Notes: a model not told the origin generated them from the letters alone. 64,000 nt of DNA from Microbacterium sp. (GCA_019510305.1 JAEKKN010000020.1:47511-111510); one strand, 5' to 3'; positions 1 to 9,270 are shown, counted from the stretch's first letter. Made by a program: numbers and translations.

Positions 1-94
1 GTGGCGTCATCCCGCCGGATGTGTGACTGAACCCGCGGGACGGTCACAGTTGGGGTGGGTTGCGTGGCGTCATTCCGCCGGATGCGTGACCGAA
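1..94. repeat. tandem intergenic repeat, two 31-bp copies
   Basis: Positions 1-31 and 64-94 are direct copies of one 31-bp unit differing at three positions (both begin GTGGCGTCAT and end in GTGACYGAA). The spacer between them contains a 24-bp stretch (44-67) that recurs with four mismatches at 1324-1347, on the other side of the next gene. The sequence looks like a non-coding repeat family. The element may start before the window. Confidence 0.55.
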
Positions 95-122
95 TCGGTG
101 GGAAGTGCCGGCTCCAGCGGCC

Positions 123-1100
123 TCAGTCGCGTCCGGGGCGCCACCCGGCGTCGAACAGGGCGCGGCTGACTCTGTCGAGCGCGACCTGAGGGGACGGGCG
201 GACATGGTGACTGAGTACACGAACGAGGCTCCAATCCACGTCGCGGATCTCGTCCCAACGGTCGGCGTCGCGGGCGAATTGCTCGTCTGACGCGTGCACT
301 CGCCCGTCGTACTCGCTCGCTACGCGGTAGCGGGGCCAAGCGAGGTCGAGGCGGGCGATGAAGCGCCCGTCATCGCGCGACAGATTCCAGTTCAGTTCGG
401 GGAGTGGAAGTCCCGCTCTCGTCAGAAGCAGGCGAAGCCTGGTCTCGCCGGGACTCTCCGCGCCGATGCGAATCTCGGCCAGCGCCTGGACTAGCAGCGC
501 GCTTCTGAGAGTCGACGCGGCGGCTTCGTCCTCGAGGTCGGCGAGGCTGACAAGCCTCCGTCGCGGTAGGACGAGATGATCGCCCGCGGCGATCAGATCA
601 TCGAGCCGCCAGTCTTCAGCGGCCTGACGCCAGAGACGTGCCGGATGCTCGATCGGGAGTCCACGCACGAGCCAGCGGTCGGGCGGCCTGGCGCCCAGGC
701 GGTGCCCGGAGACTCCTGCTCGGCGAGGCTTGCCGGCAGGGTGGCGTGCCGCGACGTGCAGTTCGAGCTGATCTGCCGTCGTGTAGGGGATCGGCGCCCC
801 AAGCAGTGCCAGTCCGGTTGCGCCGCTGTAGAACTGATCGGGAGTCAGCGCGGGAGCGAACTGCTCGGCGCGACGCCGCAGATCGCCTTGGACTCGCTCC
901 ATGCGCTGCGACGGCGTCTCTGAGACAACATCGACCACATCGCTCGGCCGCCGCAGCACCCGCACGCCGCGAGTAGGGGCGACGAGGTCGCTGGCGCGCA
1001 TACGGGAACGGCTCACGCCGAGCTCACGCGCCTCGGCGATGCGGAAGGCGCCGTCGCCCAGAGGAGGCGGAAGGGGCTGCGCACGCGACATGCTCCTCAT
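123..1100 (-). CDS. AbiEi-like N-terminal / DUF559-like endonuclease-fold protein
   Basis: Hypothetical protein of 325 aa. The N-terminal ~50 residues (GDGAFRIAEARELGVSRSRM) resemble the winged-helix start of AbiEi-type antitoxin-like proteins. The C-terminal part (LDLAWP, then EYDGRVHASDEQFARDADR) has the D...EYDG...H spacing of DUF559/Vsr-like restriction-endonuclease folds. This two-part architecture is common and often multicopy in actinobacteria, usually with no partner toxin, and no toxin gene is adjacent here. I chose ATG 1100, which has GAGG a few bases upstream; GTG 1103 or ATG 1091 are possible. Function is unknown, and a nuclease or toxin-antitoxin role is only inferred from fold resemblance. 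It is flanked on both sides by related intergenic repeats. Confidence 0.7.
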   Translation of the reverse strand: MRSMSRAQPLPPPLGDGAFRIAEARELGVSRSRMRASDLVAPTRGVRVLRRPSDVVDVVSETPSQRMERVQGDLRRRAEQFAPALTPDQFYSGATGLALLGAPIPYTTADQLELHVAARHPAGKPRRAGVSGHRLGARPPDRWLVRGLPIEHPARLWRQAAEDWRLDDLIAAGDHLVLPRRRLVSLADLEDEAAASTLRSALLVQALAEIRIGAESPGETRLRLLLTRAGLPLPELNWNLSRDDGRFIARLDLAWPRYRVASEYDGRVHASDEQFARDADRWDEIRDVDWSLVRVLSHHVRPSPQVALDRVSRALFDAGWRPGRD

Positions 1101-1406
1101 CACACCTCATCCAGCGCGCCGCTTACGCCTTCGGTGGATAACTCTGCTTCGGCGTGCTTGTGCAGGAGAGGTCGCGTTCACCCTGATGAGGTGATCGGTC
1201 GATCCGGCGGCTGCGCTGGCATCCGTGACCGTCCAGTTCCGCCACTGTTCGCGAGTGCGGTCACCTCACTGGTGGCCAGAGATCGAAGCCGGTCACCATT
1301 GTCGTGACAGGCGTCGACCTTGGTCGCAGTTGGGGTGGCCTGCGCGGTAAGAGACCACCACTGGCGTGACTGGGCTCGATTCTGATCGCAGCCGACGTCG
1401 CGCCCG
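1101..1406. other. intergenic region with diverged repeat copy
   Basis: About 300 bp between the DUF559-like gene and the end of the oligopeptidase gene, with no convincing ORF. It contains a diverged copy of the left-end repeat (1324-1347 matches 44-67 at 20 of 24 positions) and several GGTCAC/GTGAC words. The oligopeptidase transcript must end here, but I see no strong hairpin terminator. Confidence 0.5.
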
Positions 1407-3503
1407 CTACTCGGCGAGTCCGAGTACGTCGAGGAGCCAGGCGAGTTCGAACGCGCGCTCGCGCCAGGAGTTGTACCGACCGCTCACGCCGCCGTGACCG
1501 GCGACCATCTCGCACTTGAGCAGGACGTCGGATGCTCCGGCCTCGCGCAGCGCGGCTACCCACTTCGCAGGCTCCACGTAGGCGACGCGCGAGTCGTTCA
1601 GCGAAGTGACGGCGAGGATGCGCGGGTACTCGACGCCGGCGCGCACATTCTCGTAGGGCGTGTACGACTTCATGTACGCGTACACCTCCGCGTCATGCAG
1701 CGGGTCGCCCCACTCGTCCCATTCGATGACGGTGAGCGGCAAAGAGGGGTCGAGGATCGTCGTGAGCGCGTCGACGAACGGCACGGCCGCGAGGATCCCG
1801 GCGAACGACGACGGCGCCAGGTTCGCCACAGCCCCCATCAGAAGGCCTCCGGCGCTGCCGCCCTCGGCGACGAGCCGCTCGGCAGACGTCACGCCACTCG
1901 CGATCAGGTGCTCGGCGCACGCCACGAAGTCCGTGAACGTGTTGCGCTTGCTCAGCAGCTTGCCGTCCTCGTACCACTGCCTGCCCATCTCGCCGCCGCC
2001 GCGCACATGCGCGACGGCGAAGATGACGCCACGATCGAGTTCCGACAGGCGGGCGACTGAGAAACCCGGGTCGATCGAGTGCTCGTACGAGCCGTAGCCG
2101 TACAGGTGCACGGGGCGAACGGACGCCCCCGGCTCCCCGAAGGAACGCTTCCAGACGAGCGAGATGGGCACGCGGGTGCCGTCGGATGCCGTCGCCCACG
2201 CCCGCTCCTGGCCGTAATCGGCGGGGGAGTAGCCACCCAGCACGACCGCCTGCTTGCGCAGAACGAGCTCCCGGGTGGCGAGGTCCAGCTCGTACACGGT
2301 GCCCGGCGTCACGAAGGAACCGTAACCGAGCCGCAGGAACGGCGCGTGCCACTCCGGGTTTCCGCTGACCCCGGCCGAGTACAACGGCTCATCGAAGGAG
2401 ACGTCCTCCAGCACGTTCGAGGCGTAGTCCAGCAGTGCGACTCGTTCGAGTCCCTCGCTGCGGTACTCGACCGTGCCGAAGTCGCGGAAGGCGTCCATGC
2501 CGAGCAGGCGCCGTCCCGGAGTGTGCGGCAGCACCACGCGGCGCTCGCTCTGAGGAGCGGATGCCGGCACGGAGACCAGCTCGAAGTCCAGCGCGTCCTG
2601 GTTGTGCAGGATGTACAGGCGGTCCTCGCCGCCGACCACGGCGTGCTCGAGCGAATACTCGACGCCTTCGGCTCGAGGCCAAACGACACGGGGCTCGGCA
2701 GTGAGGTCGCCGTGGAGATCGACCAGATACTCCTCGCTTGTGATGCTGGACCCCACCGCGATCACGAGGTACCGCCGGCTCCGGGTGATCCCGGCGCCGA
2801 GCCAGAACTTCTCGTCGGGCTCATGGAACAGCTGCACGTCGTCGGAGACGTCGGTGCCGAGGCGATGCAGCCAGAGCGTGTCGGGCCGCCAGGCCCCGTC
2901 GCGCGTCGTGTAGATGACACCAGTGCCGTCGGGGGTGAGGAACGCGCTGCCAGTGTTCGGGATCTCATCTTCGAGCGTCTCTCCCGTGACGAGATCGCGC
3001 ACATGCACCGTGTAGAGCTCATCGCCGTCGAAGTCGGTGGACCAGAGGAGCTTCGTCGCGTCATCCGATGTGTCGAAGGCGCCGAGCGAGAAGAACTCAT
3101 GGCCCTCTGCCTCGAGGTTGCCGTCCAGCAGCACGACCTCGCCAGGAACGGCGACTCCGGGTTCGAGGACGGGAGGAGTCCAGTCGTCCGGGGCTGCGGC
3201 GGTTCGGCAGTGGATGCCGTACTGCGCTCCCTCCTCGGTGCGGCTGTAGTACCACCAGTCGCCGCGCCGGGTCGGCACCGAAAGATCGGTCTCCTGCACG
3301 CGGCTCTTGATCTCCTGGAACAACTGCTCGCGCAGCGGGCCGAGATGCGCGGTGGCGGCATCCGTGAAGGCGTTCTCCGATTCGAGGTGTGCGATCACCT
3401 CGGCGGACTCCTTGTCGCGCATCCATTCGTACGGGTCCTCGAAGGTGTCGCCGTGATGGGTGCGGGAGGTCGGGCGTCGGGCGGCGATCGGTGCGTCAGT
3501 CAC
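1407..3503 (-). CDS. ptrB: oligopeptidase B, S9A family serine peptidase
   Basis: Cytoplasmic prolyl-oligopeptidase family enzyme (698 aa, normal length) that cleaves short peptides after basic residues. The N-terminal ~400 residues form the seven-bladed beta-propeller. The C-terminal alpha/beta hydrolase domain carries the triad: Ser550 in GGSAGG, Asp637 in SLNDSRV and His670 in AGHGG. The acidic pair in the active-site region (EWDEWGDP) fits the oligopeptidase B branch rather than prolyl-specific enzymes. The start ATG at 3503 is divergent from the phosphate transporter gene with only 87 bp between them. It appears to be a single-gene unit. Confidence 0.92.
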   Translation of the reverse strand: MTDAPIAARRPTSRTHHGDTFEDPYEWMRDKESAEVIAHLESENAFTDAATAHLGPLREQLFQEIKSRVQETDLSVPTRRGDWWYYSRTEEGAQYGIHCRTAAAPDDWTPPVLEPGVAVPGEVVLLDGNLEAEGHEFFSLGAFDTSDDATKLLWSTDFDGDELYTVHVRDLVTGETLEDEIPNTGSAFLTPDGTGVIYTTRDGAWRPDTLWLHRLGTDVSDDVQLFHEPDEKFWLGAGITRSRRYLVIAVGSSITSEEYLVDLHGDLTAEPRVVWPRAEGVEYSLEHAVVGGEDRLYILHNQDALDFELVSVPASAPQSERRVVLPHTPGRRLLGMDAFRDFGTVEYRSEGLERVALLDYASNVLEDVSFDEPLYSAGVSGNPEWHAPFLRLGYGSFVTPGTVYELDLATRELVLRKQAVVLGGYSPADYGQERAWATASDGTRVPISLVWKRSFGEPGASVRPVHLYGYGSYEHSIDPGFSVARLSELDRGVIFAVAHVRGGGEMGRQWYEDGKLLSKRNTFTDFVACAEHLIASGVTSAERLVAEGGSAGGLLMGAVANLAPSSFAGILAAVPFVDALTTILDPSLPLTVIEWDEWGDPLHDAEVYAYMKSYTPYENVRAGVEYPRILAVTSLNDSRVAYVEPAKWVAALREAGASDVLLKCEMVAGHGGVSGRYNSWRERAFELAWLLDVLGLAE

Positions 3504-3590
3504 CGTTCCACGCTAGCCCAGGTCGAGTTGACCGGCCCCGGCCCGGATGGGAGGATTTAGCGGGGCCGGTAAACGGAAGTCAAACCCACG

Positions 3591-5072
3591 ATGAACTCTT
3601 CGTTCGTCACGTCGATCCCGTCGACATCACCTTCTTCCTCAAACGACCGAAAGCGAACGGTGGAAACCGCAGCCCTCATCGTCGTGCTGGTGATCGCACT
3701 GGCACTGTTCTTCGATTTCACCAACGGGTTTCACGACACCGCGAACGCGATGGCCACGCCCATCGCGACCGGAGCCCTCAAGCCCAAGACCGCCGTCCTG
3801 CTGGCTGCAGGGCTGAATCTCGTCGGGGCCTTCCTGTCGACCGAGGTTTCGCAGACCGTGTCTCACGGGATCATCCGCGACGACGGCGTGTCCGACGCGT
3901 TCCTCCCGATGATCTTCGCGGGGTTGATCGGCGCGATCACCTGGAACATGCTGACCTGGCTCCTCGGACTCCCCTCGAGCTCCTCGCATGCCCTGTTCGG
4001 CGGCCTGATCGGCGCGACCCTGGTCGGCGTCGGCGTCGGAGGCATCGACTTCGGGGCGGTCCTGTCGAAGATCGTCCTCCCCGCGCTCATCGCTCCCGTA
4101 ACTGCCGGCATCATCGCGTTCGCGGCCACGAAGATCGCCTATTCGATCACGCGGCGGTACGACAACAAGCCGGATGGGCGCGACGGGTTCCGCTGGGGAC
4201 AGATCTTCACCTCGTCGATGGTCGCACTGGCGCACGGCACCAACGACGCGCAGAAGACCATGGGCGTCATCACACTCGCCCTCATCACCGTCGGCTGGCA
4301 GAGCCAGGACCAGGCCGATCCGCACCTCTGGGTCATCATCGCGTGTGCCGTGACGATCGCGCTCGGAACCTACCTGGGCGGCTGGCGGATCATCCGCACA
4401 CTGGGCAAGGGGCTCACGGATGTGAAGCCCGCGCAGGGGTTCGCGGCGGAGAGCTCGACGGCCGCCACCATCCTCGCCTCGAGCTACTTCGGCTTCGCAT
4501 TGTCGACCACCCAGGTCGCATCCGGGTCGGTGATCGGCTCGGGTCTCGGCCGTCGCGGATCATCCGTGCGCTGGGGGACCGCCGGGCGCATCGCCATCGG
4601 CTGGCTTCTCACGCTTCCCGCAGCGGGAGCCGTCGGCGCGCTCGCCGCGCTTCTGATCCAGTGGCTCGGCGGCTGGGGGATCGCAGTCGACGCGGTGCTC
4701 GCGGTGGCGATCATCGTCGGCCTCTTCCTCCGCTCGCGCAAGGATGCCGTCACCCACGCCAACGCGATGAGCGATGTCGCGGAGTCGGGCCTGGCCGTGG
4801 AGCTGCCCGACACACCGCCGCCCACGCGCCGACAGCAGCGCATCGAGCGTGCGAAAGCCGAGGCGAAGGCGCGCGCCGCGGCGCGCGAGAAGGCGAAGGC
4901 CGACGCCAAGAAGGCCAGGGACGACGCCGACAAGGCGGCGAGGGCCAAGGCTCAGGCAGAGAAGGCCGCCAAAGACCAGAAGAAGGCCAAGGGCAAATCC
5001 GGGTCGACGGGCAAGAAGGCGAAGGCCGGGGCCGATGCCGAGAAGAACGCCGGCAAGGGGGAGTCGCTGTGA
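3591..5072 (+). CDS. pit: inorganic phosphate transporter, Pit family
   Basis: Low-affinity proton-coupled phosphate permease of the PHO4 family. The two inverted signature repeats are visible: GFHDTANAMA near the N-terminus and HGTNDAQKTMG in the middle, within about ten hydrophobic segments. The last ~80 residues are an extremely Lys/Ala-rich cytoplasmic tail, longer than in most Pit proteins. The ATG at 3591 gives 493 aa. GTG 3660, in frame just before ETAALIVV, is an equally plausible start (470 aa) and matches where the family homology begins. The gene overlaps the next CDS by four bases (GTGA), so they are probably translationally coupled. Confidence 0.92.
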   Translation: MNSSFVTSIPSTSPSSSNDRKRTVETAALIVVLVIALALFFDFTNGFHDTANAMATPIATGALKPKTAVLLAAGLNLVGAFLSTEVSQTVSHGIIRDDGVSDAFLPMIFAGLIGAITWNMLTWLLGLPSSSSHALFGGLIGATLVGVGVGGIDFGAVLSKIVLPALIAPVTAGIIAFAATKIAYSITRRYDNKPDGRDGFRWGQIFTSSMVALAHGTNDAQKTMGVITLALITVGWQSQDQADPHLWVIIACAVTIALGTYLGGWRIIRTLGKGLTDVKPAQGFAAESSTAATILASSYFGFALSTTQVASGSVIGSGLGRRGSSVRWGTAGRIAIGWLLTLPAAGAVGALAALLIQWLGGWGIAVDAVLAVAIIVGLFLRSRKDAVTHANAMSDVAESGLAVELPDTPPPTRRQQRIERAKAEAKARAAAREKAKADAKKARDDADKAARAKAQAEKAAKDQKKAKGKSGSTGKKAKAGADAEKNAGKGESL

Positions 5073-5404
5073 GCGTCGCGATCGACTGGAATGCATTCCT
5101 GCTGGTGTTCGTCGCCGCTTTGGTCGGCGCGTGTGCGATCGTCGGCTTCTACGCGATCGGGCTGCGCCTGCTTGTCCGCAGCGGTCGCGCGCCTGTCGTG
5201 AGTCCGGCCGAGTTCACCGACGCGATCACCGTGATCACCGAGAAGGACCTCAAGCGCGCTGAGAAGAAGGCGGCGAAGGCCGCCAAGAAGAGTCCGCTCA
5301 CGGCGGGCGAGAAGCGGCTGGCCCTGATCGGCGCCTACGGATGCTTCGTCCTGTGCGCTCTCGCGGTCGCATCGGGGATCGCGCTCATCGTGATCGGGCA
5401 CTGA
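5069..5404 (+). CDS. small two-TM membrane protein paired with Pit
   Basis: Hypothetical protein of 111 aa starting at a GTG that overlaps the Pit stop codon. It has an N-terminal membrane helix (residues ~8-30), a cytoplasmic loop rich in Lys/Ala (EKDLKRAEKKAAKAAKKS), and a second helix near the C-terminus. The basic loop echoes the Lys/Ala-rich Pit tail. Because it is tightly coupled to the transporter gene, I infer a Pit accessory or peripheral subunit. I do not recognise a named family, and no catalytic motif is visible. Confidence 0.75.
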   Translation: MSVAIDWNAFLLVFVAALVGACAIVGFYAIGLRLLVRSGRAPVVSPAEFTDAITVITEKDLKRAEKKAAKAAKKSPLTAGEKRLALIGAYGCFVLCALAVASGIALIVIGH

Positions 5405-5459
5405 TCGCGGCGACTTCCTCCGCGTCGTCAGCCTGATCGCCTAGGCGGCCCGATCGCGC

Positions 5460-6026
5460 TCAGCGGAGCAACCCGGCCACGAGATCGTCGATCACATCGT
5501 CGGTCGACGTGCCGGGGTCGATCGGAGCGGTCAGCCGGTCGAGCAGCAGGCCGTCGATCGCGTAGTGGAAGAGGGCGATCTCCCTCCGTCCGCCCGGGAG
5601 CCCGGCGGCTGTGTTGAACTCGACGTCCCCCTCGAATCCCGCGCGCTGCCAGGCGCCGAGTACGGCGGAGACCTCGGGTCTTCTGCTGCTCTCGAGCCTG
5701 AGTTCGAACAGCGCGATGGTCACTTCACGGTCGGCGCTGAGGCGGCGGACGATGTCACGCAGGTAGTCGGCGAACAGTGCGACGCTCGGCGTCTCGGATG
5801 CTCGTCGCGCGAGGTCCTGCTCCGAGGGGGCCAGGCGTTCGCCGATTCGCTCGACGAGACCGGCGATGAGCGAATCACGGCTGCGGAAGTAGTTGGACGT
5901 CGTGCCCGTGGGGACGCCGGCGGCGAGATCGACTGCGCGATGCGTGAGCCCTCGCGAGCCTTCCCGGGCGAGCACGGCGAGGCCAGCATCCGCCAGTGAA
6001 AGCCGCCGGGTCTCATTCTTCGCCAT
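5460..6026 (-). CDS. TetR family transcriptional regulator
   Basis: A 188-aa regulator. The N-terminal helix-turn-helix (LTHRAVDLAAGVPTGTTSNYFRSRD) is typical TetR, and the rest is an all-alpha ligand-binding domain without recognisable specificity. It is transcribed away from the broken reductase gene starting at 6098. The 71-bp intergenic region has an imperfect palindrome (6071-6084) that could be its operator, so autoregulation and repression of the neighbour are likely. Confidence 0.88.
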   Translation of the reverse strand: MAKNETRRLSLADAGLAVLAREGSRGLTHRAVDLAAGVPTGTTSNYFRSRDSLIAGLVERIGERLAPSEQDLARRASETPSVALFADYLRDIVRRLSADREVTIALFELRLESSRRPEVSAVLGAWQRAGFEGDVEFNTAAGLPGGRREIALFHYAIDGLLLDRLTAPIDPGTSTDDVIDDLVAGLLR

Positions 6027-6070
6027 GCCGTCATGATAGCGGAACCACTACGTCTGGTGTACTCTCAACT

Positions 6071-6084
6071 ACGACAAGTGTTGT
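6071..6084. promoter_or_regulatory. candidate TetR operator
   Basis: ACGACAAGTGTTGT is an imperfect 14-bp palindrome (AC-ACA--TGT-GT, 10 of 14 positions symmetric) in the short gap between the divergent tetR and reductase genes. Its size and placement fit a TetR-family operator. This is an inference from symmetry only. Confidence 0.4.
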
Positions 6085-6097
6085 GATTGGAGCGAAG

Positions 6098-6675
6098 ATG
6101 CGAGAACTGGTCTACTACGTGGCGGTGAGCCTCGACGGCTACATCGCCGGTCCTGACGGGGAGTTCGATGCGCTCCTCAGCGAGGGCGATCACATGGCGG
6201 CGATCAACGAGCGCTTCGGAGACACCGTGCCGACCGACGTCGCCGACGCGCTCGGGGTTTCGCGCGATGGGGCATGTTCGACACCGTTCTCATGGGGTGG
6301 AACACCTACGCCGTAGGGCTGCCGTTCGGTGTCACGAGTCCCTATCGCCATCTCCGCCAGATCGTGTTCTCCCGGACCCGTACCGCGAGCGGGGAGAGCC
6401 TCGAGGTCACGGCGCGCGACCCGAGGCGCGTTGTGCGCCAGCTGAAAGAGCAGGAGGGCGGGGCGATCTGGCTGTGCGGCGGCGGCGCCCTGGCTGCGAC
6501 TCTCTCCGACCAGATCGACCGTCTGGTGCTCAAGCGCAATCCCTTGCTCTTCGGCGCCGGCATCCCGCTCTTCGGCCCGCGGCCGTACGCGCCCGAGCGG
6601 TTCGAAGAGGTCGGCACGACAGCGTTCGACTCGGGGGTCGTGCTGTCCGAGTACGTCCGCTCTGCGGCCGGCTGA
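6098..6675 (+). pseudogene. dihydrofolate reductase-like (RibD C-terminal) protein, frameshifted
   Basis: Codons 6098 to about 6268 encode the start of a YyaP/RibD-C family reductase (MRELVYYVAVSLDGYIAGPD). The homology then continues in a different frame from 6274 (MFDTVLMGWNTY ... WLCGGGALAATL ... FGAGIPLFG) to the stop at 6675. The switch falls at a run of four G (6269-6272). Restoring one G gives a continuous frame reading Asp-Gly-Gly-Met-Phe-Asp across the junction, as expected for the family. It is therefore a recent one-base deletion or a sequencing error in a homopolymer. An intact product would be ~192 aa. The TetR regulator is divergent. Confidence 0.85.
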
Positions 6676-6719
6676 AGAGGCGGCGGCGCCGCGTCGGCAC
6701 CGCCGCCTAGGCTGGTGCC

Positions 6720-7640
6720 ATGAGCGAGTCCCAGAGGACCGGATACGCATTCGGCCGCCATCAGCCCGCTTCTCATGTGATCGTCCACGTCAGCGACACG
6801 CACTTCCTCGCCGGCGGCGCCAAGCTCGGCGGGCGCTACGACGTCGATCGCACGTTCGCCCGCACCCTCGAAGCCATCGCTGCGGTGCACCCGCATCCGT
6901 CGGCGATCGTCATCACGGGCGACCTGACCGATCTGGGCGAGCCGGATGCGTATCGGCGACTGCGGGCCGCGGTCGAACCGGTCGCTGCGGCGCTCGACAC
7001 GATCGTCGTGTGGGTCGCCGGCAACCACGACGAGCGGCCGGCGCTGCGCTCGGGTCTGCTCGATAAGGCTCCCAGCGAAGAGCCGGTCACCGGCGTGTGG
7101 GATCTGAACGGACTGCGACTAATCGCCCTCGACACGAGCGTGCCGGGGTGGCACCACGGAGACATCGATGGCGCGCAGCTCGACTGGCTCGCCGACGTGC
7201 TCGCCGAGCCCGCGCCGCACGGCACTCTCCTCGCCATGCATCACCCGCCGCTGCCGAGCCATCTTCCGCTGTTCGACATCCTCGAACTCCGGCATCAAGA
7301 CGAACTCGCCGAGGTCATCCGCGGCACCGATGTGCGTGGCATCCTCGCCGGCCATCTGCACTACTCGTCGCACGGAACCTTCGCCGGAGTGCCCGTGAGC
7401 GTCGCTTCGGCCACCTGCTACACCATGAACGTCGCCCGTCCTGCGGCCGATGTCAACGGGATGGATGCCGCGCAGTCATTCCAGATCGTGCATGTCCGTC
7501 CCGACACCATCACTCACACCGTCGTGCCGGTGACGGACGCTCCGACCGGAGACTTCTTCTCGGAGGCCTGGCTGGAGCGGATGGCGCGGCTCACCCCGGA
7601 GCAGCGGCTGGAGGAGTTCTCGCGCAAGCCGGGCCGTTGA
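6720..7640 (+). CDS. cpdA: metallophosphoesterase, CpdA-like cyclic-nucleotide phosphodiesterase
   Basis: A 306-aa calcineurin-like phosphoesterase with the full metal-binding series: HVSDTHF, GDLTDLG, GNHDE, MHHPP and GHLHYS. The order and the ~300-aa length match the class III cAMP phosphodiesterase (CpdA/Rv0805-like) group. Such enzymes also act on 2',3'-cyclic nucleotides and other phosphodiesters, so the physiological substrate is uncertain. There is no signal peptide, so it should be cytosolic. It stands alone, followed by aspA after a 78-bp gap. Confidence 0.88.
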   Translation: MSESQRTGYAFGRHQPASHVIVHVSDTHFLAGGAKLGGRYDVDRTFARTLEAIAAVHPHPSAIVITGDLTDLGEPDAYRRLRAAVEPVAAALDTIVVWVAGNHDERPALRSGLLDKAPSEEPVTGVWDLNGLRLIALDTSVPGWHHGDIDGAQLDWLADVLAEPAPHGTLLAMHHPPLPSHLPLFDILELRHQDELAEVIRGTDVRGILAGHLHYSSHGTFAGVPVSVASATCYTMNVARPAADVNGMDAAQSFQIVHVRPDTITHTVVPVTDAPTGDFFSEAWLERMARLTPEQRLEEFSRKPGR

Positions 7641-7718
7641 TCCGGGCGCCGCATTGAACGGGCGTACACTAGAAGCACCCCCGAATCTCTCACTCGCCAC
7701 GACCCACAAGGATGTGAC

Positions 7719-9176
7719 ATGGCTTCTGCCGCGCCCGCCCTCACCCGTACAGAGACCGATTCCCTCGGGAGCATGGAGATCCCCGCAGACGCGTACTGGG
7801 GCATCCACACCGCCCGTGCCGACGCGAACTTCCCGATCACCAAGCGCCCGATCTCGGTCTATCCCGACCTCGTCATCGCCCTCGCGATGGTCAAGCAGGC
7901 CAGTGCACGCGCGAACAAGGAGATCGGCGTCCTCGACGCGGAGAGAGCCGACCTGATCGACCGCGCCGCGCAGCGGGTGATCGACGGGGAGTTCCACGAT
8001 CAGTTCACCGTGGGCGTGATCCAGGGCGGTGCGGGCACCTCGACGAACATGAACGCGAACGAGGTCATCACCAACATCGCGCTCGAGATGGCAGGCCGCG
8101 AGAAGGGCGACTACGCTTTCCTCTCGCCGATCGACCACACCAACCGCAGCCAGTCCACGAACGACGTCTACCCGACCGCGGTGAAGATCGGCCTCTCGCT
8201 GACGCTCCACTCCATGCTCGAGGAACTCGATCTGCTGCGCCGGTCGTTCCTGCGCAAGGCCGGGGAGTTCCACGACGTCCTCAAAGTCGGACGCACCCAG
8301 CTGCAGGATGCCGTGCCGATGACGCTCGGCCAGGAGTTCCACGGCTTCGCGACGACGCTCGGCTACGACCATCAGCGGCTCAGCGAGAACGCGGCCCTGA
8401 TGTTCGAGGTGAACATGGGGGCCACGGCGATCGGCACGGGCATCACCACCCACGGCGATTACGCTCCGGCGGTGCTGAAGCACCTTCGCCAGATCACGGA
8501 CCTCGACCTCGCCACCGCCTCCGACCTCGTCGAGGCCACGAGCGACACCGGCTCTTTCATGTCGTTCTCCTCATCGATCAAGCGCAACGCGATCAAGCTG
8601 TCGAAGATCTGCAACGACCTGCGTCTGCTCTCCTCAGGGCCTCAGGCCGGCCTCGGTGAGATCAACCTGCCTGCCATGCAGGCGGGCTCCAGCATCATGC
8701 CTGGAAAGGTCAACCCGGTGATCCCCGAGGTCGTCAACCAGGTCGCCTTCGCGGTGGTCGGCGCCGACATGACCGTCACGATGGCTGTCGAGGCTGGTCA
8801 GCTGCAGCTCAACGCCTTCGAGCCCGTCATCGCGCACTCGATCTTCCAGTCGATCACATGGATGCGGCAGGCGATGTGGACCCTGCGCGTGAACTGCGTG
8901 GACGGCATCACTGCGAACCGCGACCGGCTGGGCGCCATGGTCGGTGCATCGGTCGGGGTGATCACCGCGCTCACCCCGTTCATCGGATACGCCGCGGCCG
9001 CGGCTCTCGCCAAGACGGCTCTGCTGACCAACCGCAACGTCGCCGATCTCGTCGTCGAGGCCGGCCTCATGTCGCGCGAAGAAGTCATCAAGCAGCTCTC
9101 ACCCGCTCGCCTGTCGGGACTCGAAGCCGTGACGGCCGCCATCCCGATCATCGCTCCTGAGGATCTCGAGATCTGA
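7719..9176 (+). CDS. aspA: aspartate ammonia-lyase
   Basis: Cytosolic enzyme converting L-aspartate to fumarate and ammonia. The 485-aa protein carries the aspartase/fumarase signature GSSIMPGKVNP at about residue 325, and TGITTHGDYAP and SSIKRNAIKLSKICNDLRLLSS-type stretches that fit aspartase rather than class II fumarase. The N-terminus (SLGSMEIPADAYWGIHTARA) is also characteristic. It is a single gene, closed by a strong hairpin terminator at 9187-9223. Confidence 0.93.
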   Translation: MASAAPALTRTETDSLGSMEIPADAYWGIHTARADANFPITKRPISVYPDLVIALAMVKQASARANKEIGVLDAERADLIDRAAQRVIDGEFHDQFTVGVIQGGAGTSTNMNANEVITNIALEMAGREKGDYAFLSPIDHTNRSQSTNDVYPTAVKIGLSLTLHSMLEELDLLRRSFLRKAGEFHDVLKVGRTQLQDAVPMTLGQEFHGFATTLGYDHQRLSENAALMFEVNMGATAIGTGITTHGDYAPAVLKHLRQITDLDLATASDLVEATSDTGSFMSFSSSIKRNAIKLSKICNDLRLLSSGPQAGLGEINLPAMQAGSSIMPGKVNPVIPEVVNQVAFAVVGADMTVTMAVEAGQLQLNAFEPVIAHSIFQSITWMRQAMWTLRVNCVDGITANRDRLGAMVGASVGVITALTPFIGYAAAAALAKTALLTNRNVADLVVEAGLMSREEVIKQLSPARLSGLEAVTAAIPIIAPEDLEI

Positions 9177-9186
9177 GATCCCGCCG

Positions 9187-9223
9187 AGAACGGCCCCGAC
9201 GATCCGCTCGTCGGGGCCGTTCT
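9187..9223 (+). terminator. terminator after aspA
   Basis: Perfect 16-bp inverted repeat (AGAACGGCCCCGACGA and its complement) with a 5-nt loop, 10 bp after the aspA stop. The U-tract is weak, as is usual in high-GC actinobacteria. Confidence 0.8.
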
Positions 9224-9270
9224 GCGTCTTGCACGCTGATCCGGGGCTCTCGGTGCATGTCGCAGGAGGG

